Positions 1 through 5,078 of a DNA stretch of 7,547 nucleotides are shown piece by piece (position 1 is the stretch's first letter; every line of letters starts with the position of its first letter). The stretch covers positions 1 through 7,547 of the forward strand of contig JASDTB010000108.1 in the NCBI GenBank assembly GCA_041441455.1. Direction: 5' to 3'. A model generated the notes under the pieces. That model had not been told where the DNA came from and searched no databases. It worked only from the letters and a program-made list of their open reading frames with translations. Source of the DNA: JAFIHK01 sp041441455. GTDB lineage: Bacteria > Bacteroidota > Bacteroidia > Bacteroidales > UBA932. The position numbers were made by a program, and so were the translations under genes.

Positions 1-18
1 CTTAAAAATAAAAAAGAA

Positions 19-58
19 GGTAACTAAAAATCTCTTTTTAGTCACCCTCTTTTTTTTT
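19..58 (+). terminator. bidirectional Rho-independent terminator
   Basis: The arms are GGT-A-ACTAAAAA (19-30) and TTTTTAGT-C-ACC (35-46). They form an 11-bp stem with one A/C mismatch and a TCTC loop. A run of nine T follows at 50-58, which makes a plus-strand terminator for a gene to the left of the window. On the minus strand the stem is followed by TTCTTTTTTATTTTT, so it could also stop transcription arriving from the right. It separates the glucokinase gene from whatever lies upstream. Confidence 0.8.
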
Positions 59-61
59 AAC

Positions 62-69
62 TATATTTG
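62..69 (+). promoter_or_regulatory. Bacteroidetes -7 promoter box for the glucokinase gene
   Basis: TATATTTG matches the Bacteroidetes primary-sigma -7 consensus TAnnTTTG at every fixed position. A -33 TTTG box about 20 bp upstream is not evident, since that region is the terminator stem and T-run. Transcription would begin only a few bases before the ATG at 82, giving a very short A-rich leader (71-81) with no Shine-Dalgarno sequence. Confidence 0.6.
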
Positions 70-81
70 TAGAAAAAAACA

Positions 82-1044
82 ATGGAAAAACCTTTTGTAG
101 TAGGAATTGACATAGGAGGACAGACTTCTAAGATTGGGATTGTAGATACTCGAGGCAATGTTACTTGTCAATCAGTAATCAGAACAGATACACATACTGA
201 TGTTAACTTGTTTATTAATGATTTACATGATGCAATAAGCAAATTAGTAAATACTTCCTGTGGCTTCGAAAACATTAGAGGAATTGGAGTTGGTGCACCA
301 AATGGAAACTATTATACAGGTACTATAGAGAATGCAGTAAATGTTGTTTGGGGAGGAAATAAAATTATTCCATTCGCAGAACTACTTAGTGTAAAGCTAT
401 CATTACCAGTAGCATTGACAAATGATGCTAATGCTGCTGCTGTAGGAGAGATGACTTATGGAGTCGCAAAGGGAATGAAAAATTTTATAATGATTACACT
501 TGGAACGGGTGTAGGTAGTGGAATCGTTATTAATGGCGAAGTTGTTTATGGACATGACGGTTTTGCAGGAGAACTTGGGCATACTACTGCTGTTAGATAT
601 AATGGTAGATTGTGTAATTGCGGAAGAACAGGTTGTTTAGAAACATATACTTCGGCAACTGGATTAGCAAGAACTGCAAGAGAACTAATTGAATCTACAG
701 ATATACCAAGTCAATTAAGAAATATTACATCACCAATTACATCTAAGGATGTATACGAAGCAGCTGTTGAAGGTGATCAATTGGCTTTACAAATTTTCGA
801 ATTTACAGGTAAAAAGCTTGGAGAATCATTCGCTGACTTTGTTGCATTCAGTGCTCCAGAGGCAATAATTTTATTTGGTGGGTTGGCTAGAGCTGGCGAT
901 TTTATAATGAAACCAGTAGAAGAGTCTATGAATGCAAACTTACTACCTTTATGGAGAGGTAAAATTAAATTACTGTTTTCTCAATTAAAAGAGTCAGATG
1001 CTGCAATCTTAGGAGCAAGTGCTCTTGCATGGTCTCTAAAATAA
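82..1044 (+). CDS. ROK-family glucokinase
   Basis: This is a cytoplasmic sugar kinase of the ROK family, very probably ATP-dependent glucokinase making glucose 6-phosphate. At 320 residues it has the full family length. The N-terminal phosphate-binding loop is DIGGQTSK (10-17). The catalytic Asp115 lies in TNDANAAA (113-120), and the second glycine-rich ATP loop is GTGVGSG (141-147). The ROK signature follows: ELGH with zinc-ligand His167, then CNCGRTGCLE (178-187) with zinc-ligand Cys178, Cys180 and Cys185. The whole protein resembles the Bacteroides-type glucokinase. The P-loop reads GGQTSK where I would expect GGTNT-like sequence, a small departure of unknown effect. The gene follows its own -7 box, and the next gene starts 8 bp after its stop. 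Glucose is the likeliest substrate, but ROK kinases for N-acetylglucosamine or other sugars look similar, so specificity is inferred. Confidence 0.9.
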   Translation: MEKPFVVGIDIGGQTSKIGIVDTRGNVTCQSVIRTDTHTDVNLFINDLHDAISKLVNTSCGFENIRGIGVGAPNGNYYTGTIENAVNVVWGGNKIIPFAELLSVKLSLPVALTNDANAAAVGEMTYGVAKGMKNFIMITLGTGVGSGIVINGEVVYGHDGFAGELGHTTAVRYNGRLCNCGRTGCLETYTSATGLARTARELIESTDIPSQLRNITSPITSKDVYEAAVEGDQLALQIFEFTGKKLGESFADFVAFSAPEAIILFGGLARAGDFIMKPVEESMNANLLPLWRGKIKLLFSQLKESDAAILGASALAWSLK

Positions 1045-1052
1045 TTTATGAT

Positions 1053-1907
1053 ATGAAACTAAAGTTTTTATTATTCTGTTATCTCTTTGTATATCCATTT
1101 ATTATGGTAGCGCAGCCACAAAAACAAACCTATATGATGTTAGAAGATAGGTTTATTTATGATCGCTATATCAGTTATATCTATAATGATTATAATTCAA
1201 ATTCTGATGAGTTAATCATAAAAACTGCAAAGTTCTTTTTGAATACACCTTATGTTGCAAATACATTGGAGTTTGAACCTGAGGGTTTAGTCGTTAATTT
1301 AAGAGAGTTAGATTGTACAACATTTTTAGAAACAGTATATTCATTAGTAATGACTGTTAAGTCAAGAGAACTATCTTTTGAAAGTTTTAAGTTTCATTTA
1401 CAAAAAATACGATATAGAAACGGAGTCATAAATGACTATTCAGACCGTCTTCACTATACTTCGGATTGGATGTACGAGAATCAAAGTAAGAAGATTGTTA
1501 AAATGATGTCTAAAAGAGTTGGTAAATCTAAATTGGATCTTAATCTTTATATTATGTCTACAAATTTTGATAAATATAGACAACTCAAAGGAAATGAAGA
1601 TTTAACAAATAAGATTAAGGGCATTGAACAAACAATTAATCATCGAAAATATTACTTTATTCCTACAGAAAAAATTGAAAAAGTCAAGAATAGACTAAAG
1701 AGCGGAGACATGGTTGGTTTTGTAACTACTATTCCTGGAATTGATATTTCTCATGTTGGTATAATATATAAAGAAGGTGAAAGACTAACATTCTATCACG
1801 CATCTTCTAGTTTAAAAAAAGTTGTACTTCATCAAGGTACTTTGTATGATTATGTGAAATCTACAGGAAAAAACACAGGTATCGTTGTTAGTCGCCCGAT
1901 ATTTTGA
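1053..1907 (+). CDS. secreted DUF1460 N-acetylmuramoyl-L-alanine amidase (AmiA-type)
   Basis: This is a predicted periplasmic cysteine amidase of the DUF1460 family (Pfam PF07313), which has an NlpC/P60 fold. The characterised Bacteroides uniformis member, AmiA, splits GlcNAc-1,6-anhydro-MurNAc-peptides into disaccharide and stem peptide during wall turnover. I chose the start at 1053 (284 residues) because it begins directly with a signal peptide, MKLKFLLFCY..., probably cleaved at MVA|Q (20/21). An in-frame ATG at 1029 would add eight polar residues and overlap the kinase gene. The catalytic Cys88 lies in LRELDCTTFLET, His234 in SHVG and a further conserved His249 in YHASS. The RLHYTSDW motif (132-139) is also typical of the family. 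Length is normal and no key residue is missing. It probably shares a transcript with the glucokinase. The exact substrate is inferred from the family. Confidence 0.88.
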   Translation: MKLKFLLFCYLFVYPFIMVAQPQKQTYMMLEDRFIYDRYISYIYNDYNSNSDELIIKTAKFFLNTPYVANTLEFEPEGLVVNLRELDCTTFLETVYSLVMTVKSRELSFESFKFHLQKIRYRNGVINDYSDRLHYTSDWMYENQSKKIVKMMSKRVGKSKLDLNLYIMSTNFDKYRQLKGNEDLTNKIKGIEQTINHRKYYFIPTEKIEKVKNRLKSGDMVGFVTTIPGIDISHVGIIYKEGERLTFYHASSSLKKVVLHQGTLYDYVKSTGKNTGIVVSRPIF

Positions 1908-1942
1908 AATAAATAGTTAAATTAGTATCAAAATATTTAGTT

Positions 1943-2410
1943 ATGAGAGTTGACTATATTAAAAAATTTGAAAAAGCTGTTTTTTCGGTTTTAGTTGTAA
2001 TCCTTGTGAGTTATATTATAGTTGAAATAATTGAGCTAATATATCAATTTTCAATGGCTTTGATATTTCCAGAGGTTGAAAATGGAAGACTAATGGTTTC
2101 TGCTGCTTTGCTAAAGGAATTTCTTCCTGTATTTTTTAACATTCTAATTGCTATTGAGTTAATTGATACTTTTAGTATCTATTATCATAAACACTCGATT
2201 AAAGTACTGAATATATTATTAATAGGTTTAATTGCTATTGGACGAAAACTTATAGGGTTTGACTTTGGGACATCATCTGGTATTGAAAATATTGGTCTAG
2301 CTGCTTTAATCTTTGCACTAGCTGCTGGTTATTATTTCATTAAAAAAGATGAATGTAATGAAGCTTCTAGGGGTAATAGTTCTAAATCAATTTCCGATTC
2401 AAATATTTAA
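1943..2410 (+). CDS. PsiE-family inner membrane protein
   Basis: This is a small integral membrane protein of 155 residues resembling the phosphate-starvation-inducible PsiE family (PF06146), whose biochemical role is unknown. Four hydrophobic helices are visible at about 12-38, 59-76, 87-105 and 115-134. Family-like motifs are ELIDT (72-76), preceding the short YYHKHSIKV loop, and AIGRK (98-102) in the third helix. The tail after 135 is polar, serine-rich and probably cytoplasmic. The gene begins 35 bp after the amidase stop with no clear promoter between, so co-transcription is likely but unproven. Its A/T-rich leader has no Shine-Dalgarno sequence. Nothing around it indicates phosphate regulation, and the family name should not be read as a function. 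Confidence 0.75.
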   Translation: MRVDYIKKFEKAVFSVLVVILVSYIIVEIIELIYQFSMALIFPEVENGRLMVSAALLKEFLPVFFNILIAIELIDTFSIYYHKHSIKVLNILLIGLIAIGRKLIGFDFGTSSGIENIGLAALIFALAAGYYFIKKDECNEASRGNSSKSISDSNI

Positions 2411-2426
2411 CTAAGCTTAAATATTT
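2401..2426. repeat. perfect AT-only inverted repeat over the PsiE stop codon
   Basis: AAATATTTAA (2401-2410) and TTAAATATTT (2417-2426) are exact inverted copies separated by six bases. The left arm contains the TAA stop of the PsiE-family gene. It could be a weak transcript-end hairpin, but it is entirely A/T and has no T-run behind it, so I do not call it a terminator. Confidence 0.5.
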
Positions 2427-2456
2427 AATCAATCCCATACTATTCAATATAATATA

Positions 2457-2488
2457 CTTTGCTTTGCTTAACTTAACTTAACTTAACT
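2457..2488 (+). repeat. pentanucleotide tandem repeat (CTTTG)2(CTTAA)4
   Basis: Period-5 repeat: CTTTG at 2457-2461 and 2462-2466, then four perfect CTTAA units at 2467-2486 and a partial CT. It lies 68 bp before the start of the TSCPD-protein gene, in the only sizeable non-coding gap of the window (2411-2555). The TTTG of the second unit resembles a Bacteroidetes -33 box. The stretch from 2488 (TATATATT) is a poor match to the -7 box. If both were used, the CTTAA units would be the spacer. The rest of the gap holds an imperfect AT hairpin (about 2487-2508), a near -7 match TACTTTTA (2512-2519) and the repeat at 2521. I see no small gene in it. Confidence 0.85.
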
Positions 2489-2520
2489 ATATATTACTAA
2501 TATTATAGTCTTACTTTTAT

Positions 2521-2535
2521 TAATCTAATCTAATC
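2521..2535 (+). repeat. TAATC trinumerary tandem repeat
   Basis: Three perfect TAATC copies, again of period 5, lie 20 bp before the ATG at 2556. They would be in the 5' leader of the following operon if transcription starts near the middle of the gap. This is a short low-complexity repeat, recorded because it is the second one of the same period in the same gap. Confidence 0.7.
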
Positions 2536-2555
2536 AATAATATTAAATACTTGTT

Positions 2556-2918
2556 ATGAAGATCTTCTCAATTGTTTTATCATTCCTATGTTTATTTTCT
2601 ATAAATGAAGTTTTAGCTCAAAATGTAATCAAAGATTCCTTGGACGCCACTGGTTCTAGAATTGTAGCTTATACTCCTGACCATGGTGTATGTTCTAAAT
2701 TAATTGAGATTAAAGTAAGTAAAATGAATATAATTGAGAGTGTGGTATTTACACGTGGTTGTGATGGAAACTTAAAGGGAATTGGAGCTTTAGTTAAAGG
2801 AATGAAAGCAGAAGATGCAATTGAGAAACTAAAAGGTATACCTTGCGGTCGAAGAAAAACATCTTGCCCAGATCAATTGTCTTCGGCTCTAGAATATATT
2901 ATATCTAATAAAAAATAA
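2556..2918 (+). CDS. exported TSCPD-domain protein
   Basis: This is a 120-residue protein. Residues 1-21 form a clear Sec signal peptide (basic start, hydrophobic core, VLA|Q cleavage at 21/22). Residues about 38-117 match the TSCPD domain family (TIGR03905-like), including HGVCSK (43-48), GCDGNLKGI (68-76), GIPCGRR (94-100) and TSCPD (102-106). Cys46, Cys69, Cys97 and Cys104 are the four mature-chain cysteines and may bind metal or form disulfides. The same domain occurs at the C-terminus of adenosylcobalamin-dependent ribonucleotide reductases. Stand-alone members that I know of are about 80 residues, cytoplasmic and without assigned function. The only later methionine that could shed the signal is Met57, inside the domain, so export seems real. 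There is no lipobox. It leads an apparent operon, 5 bp before the isoaspartyl peptidase gene. The family call is firm, but the function is unknown. Confidence 0.85.
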   Translation: MKIFSIVLSFLCLFSINEVLAQNVIKDSLDATGSRIVAYTPDHGVCSKLIEIKVSKMNIIESVVFTRGCDGNLKGIGALVKGMKAEDAIEKLKGIPCGRRKTSCPDQLSSALEYIISNKK

Positions 2919-2923
2919 GATAA

Positions 2924-3895
2924 ATGAAGGCTAAGTATTATTTAGTGATTGTGTTGATTTTTTTCATCACAAACATATATGCACAGAATACATCCCAATG
3001 GGCAATAGCTATACATGGAGGTGCTGGTAAAGCTCCTCAAAATATTTCGTCTGAAAAGATAAAACTTTATGAAGCCTCTTTAAATGAGGCTCTTTCAATT
3101 GGTTCCGCTTTATTAAATAGTGGGGCAAATGCAGTAGATGTAGCTCAAATTGTTGTTGAATATCTTGAAAATTGTCCTTTATTTAACGCTGGAAAAGGAG
3201 CAGTTAAAAACATCGATGGTATACATGAACTGGATGCTGCAATTATGGATGGTAAAACGCTTAAAGCTGGTGCTGTTGCAGGATTAAGACATATTAAAAA
3301 TCCAATAAAATTAGCAAGATTAGTAATGGATAGTACTCAACATGTGTTCTTAATAGGGGATGGGGCCGAACAGTTTGCCAAAACAATGAATTTGGATTTT
3401 GTTGATAATTCTTATTTTTCAACTTCAGAAAGAGATATCGAACTAGAAAAAATAAAACTTAAGCAGAGAGAACCTAATCCAACAGGGACTGTTGGATGTG
3501 TTGTGCGAGATGGGCAAGGAAATTTAGCTGCAGCAACCTCAACTGGGGGCATGTCTGGTAAAAGGTGGGGACGTGTTGGGGATGTTCCAATAATTGGTGC
3601 TGGTACTTATGCAAATAACAATACTGTTGCTGTATCTGGAACAGGTCACGGTGAGTATTGGATAAGAAGGGTTGTTGCTTTTGATATATCTGCTTTAGTT
3701 GAATATTGTGGATTGACACTTCAAAGAGCATCTGAAAAGGTAATTTTTGATAAAATATCTCCCATGGGTGGTTCTGGTGGAGGTATTATTGCTGTTGATA
3801 AGGATTGTAATATTTCAATTGTCTTCAATACTTCATTAATGCATAGAGGATGGGCAAAATCTTCTGGAGAGCGCTATGTTGGCGTTTTAAAATAG
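2924..3895 (+). CDS. exported isoaspartyl peptidase / L-asparaginase (Ntn hydrolase)
   Basis: This is a plant-type asparaginase of the N-terminal-nucleophile family (PF01112). These enzymes hydrolyse isoaspartyl (beta-aspartyl) dipeptides and often asparagine, releasing aspartate, and relatives cleave GlcNAc-asparagine. A signal peptide (1-20, cleaved at IYA|Q) directs it to the periplasm. Substrate-site and fold motifs are IHGGAGK (30-36), FNAGKGAV (87-94), ELDAAIMDG (102-110), TSTGGM (205-210), GRVGD (216-220) and SGTGHGE (238-244). Autoproteolysis should occur before Thr189 in PTGTVG, giving an alpha chain of about 168 residues after signal removal and a 135-residue beta chain headed by the nucleophile Thr189. 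The family length of about 300-320 is respected. It sits 5 bp after the TSCPD gene and 19 bp before two acidic-amino-acid-type symporters, which suits periplasmic aspartate release and uptake. Choice between dipeptide, asparagine and glycosyl-asparagine cannot be made from sequence alone. Confidence 0.92.
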   Translation: MKAKYYLVIVLIFFITNIYAQNTSQWAIAIHGGAGKAPQNISSEKIKLYEASLNEALSIGSALLNSGANAVDVAQIVVEYLENCPLFNAGKGAVKNIDGIHELDAAIMDGKTLKAGAVAGLRHIKNPIKLARLVMDSTQHVFLIGDGAEQFAKTMNLDFVDNSYFSTSERDIELEKIKLKQREPNPTGTVGCVVRDGQGNLAAATSTGGMSGKRWGRVGDVPIIGAGTYANNNTVAVSGTGHGEYWIRRVVAFDISALVEYCGLTLQRASEKVIFDKISPMGGSGGGIIAVDKDCNISIVFNTSLMHRGWAKSSGERYVGVLK

Positions 3896-3914
3896 ACAAC
3901 TAATTAAACTTTAA

Positions 3915-5078
3915 ATGATAAAAAACTTCAAAATAGGTCTGCTTTCTAAGGTGATTGCAGCAATCGTGATTGGACTTCTGTTTTCTCTATTTACACCAAT
4001 ACCAATCGTTAGGCTCTTTGTTACTTTTAATGATATATTTGGTAATTTTCTAGGTTTCTTGATTCCTCTTATAATTTTTGGGCTTGTTACACCAGGTATT
4101 TCTGAATTAGGCAAAGGTGCTGGTAAAATTTTAGTGATAACAACTTTGATTGCATATACTTCAACAGTCTTATCAGGCTATTTTTCTTACATCACTACTA
4201 ATCAAGCACTCCCATATCTTATTGATAAGTCTCAGACGCTATTGTCTGACTCTCTTAATGGAAATATTATTAAATCCTTTTTTACAATAGAGATGGCTCC
4301 ATTGATGTCGGTAACATCTGCTCTTGTTTTCTCTTTTGTTGTAGGGATTGCACTATCTTCTATTAATAGTAATTCTTTGAAATCGGGATTAATTGAGTTT
4401 AGAGAGTTAATTACTCTGGTAATCAATAAGGCGATAATTCCTATTCTTCCTTTCTATATTTTTGGCATCTTTTTAAAAATAGGAGCAGAGGGTCAAGCTT
4501 CGATTGTATTAGGATTGTTTTTTAAGGTAATTATTGTAATCTTTATTATGCACGTCCTTTTGCTTTTGTTCCAATATTCTGTCGCAGCTTTAGTCTCTGG
4601 TAAAAATCCATTTAAAGCTCTTTTAACGATGATGCCTGCTTATATGACAGCATTAGGGACACAATCTTCGGCTGCTACAATTCCAGTAACGTTAAATCAA
4701 ACTAAAAAAAATGGTGTTGATCCAGATTTGGCAGATTTTGTCATTCCTCTTTGTGCAACAATTCACTTAGCTGGTAGTATGTTAAAAATAGTCTCTTGTG
4801 CTGTTGCTGTAATGTATTTGACTAATATGCCAATTGATAGTTTTACAATTATCGGTTTTATTTTTATGTTGGCAATAACAATGGTTGCTGCTCCTGGGGT
4901 ACCTGGAGGTGCAATTATGGCCTCAATTGGTGTGTTACAAAGTATTTTAGGTTTTGATCCTAACATGATAGCTCTGATGGTGGCATTATACATAACGATG
5001 GATAGTTTTGGGACAGCTTGTAATGTAACTGGAGATGGAGCGATTGCAATAATTGTAAATAAGATCAATAAAAAATGA
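3915..5078 (+). CDS. SDF-family symporter, divergent branch lacking the binding arginine
   Basis: This is an inner-membrane secondary transporter of the glutamate/aspartate/dicarboxylate:cation symporter family (PF00375), 387 residues with no obvious truncation. The core elements are in order: re-entrant hairpin 1 with QSSAATIP (250-257), the helix-7 segment CATIHLAGS (280-288), hairpin 2 with APGVPGGAI (326-334), and helix 8 with MDSFGTACNVTGD (362-374). Aligned by eye with archaeal GltPh, Asp363, Asn370 and Asp374 are kept, but Gly366 takes the place of Arg397, which holds the substrate side-chain carboxylate. The NMDGT motif is replaced by HLAGS, losing Asp312 of a sodium site. I recall the same replacements in a widespread bacterial branch that is usually annotated only generically. 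Substrate and coupling ion may therefore differ from aspartate and sodium. Its stop overlaps the next start by four bases (ATGA). Confidence 0.88.
   Translation: MIKNFKIGLLSKVIAAIVIGLLFSLFTPIPIVRLFVTFNDIFGNFLGFLIPLIIFGLVTPGISELGKGAGKILVITTLIAYTSTVLSGYFSYITTNQALPYLIDKSQTLLSDSLNGNIIKSFFTIEMAPLMSVTSALVFSFVVGIALSSINSNSLKSGLIEFRELITLVINKAIIPILPFYIFGIFLKIGAEGQASIVLGLFFKVIIVIFIMHVLLLLFQYSVAALVSGKNPFKALLTMMPAYMTALGTQSSAATIPVTLNQTKKNGVDPDLADFVIPLCATIHLAGSMLKIVSCAVAVMYLTNMPIDSFTIIGFIFMLAITMVAAPGVPGGAIMASIGVLQSILGFDPNMIALMVALYITMDSFGTACNVTGDGAIAIIVNKINKK

Noticed and set aside
1029..1052. Earlier in-frame ATG for the DUF1460 amidase, overlapping the glucokinase gene
   Set aside because: It adds eight residues in front of a signal peptide that already begins well at the ATG at 1053, and it overlaps the end of the kinase gene in another frame.
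1908..1942. Separate promoter for the PsiE-family gene
   Set aside because: The 35-bp gap is A/T-rich but contains no TAnnTTTG match, so co-transcription with the amidase is simpler.
2454..2461. ATACTTTG as a -7 promoter box
   Set aside because: The TA and TTTG parts are separated by three bases instead of two, so it does not fit TAnnTTTG. TACTTTTA at 2512-2519 lacks the final G and has no -33 partner.
2457..2535. Pentamer repeats as a CRISPR array or origin iterons
   Set aside because: Units are only 5 bp with no spacers, and there is no replication or Cas gene nearby.
2556..2918. TSCPD protein as a fragment of a B12-dependent ribonucleotide reductase
   Set aside because: It has its own start and signal peptide, a complete domain, and no reductase sequence upstream in any frame.
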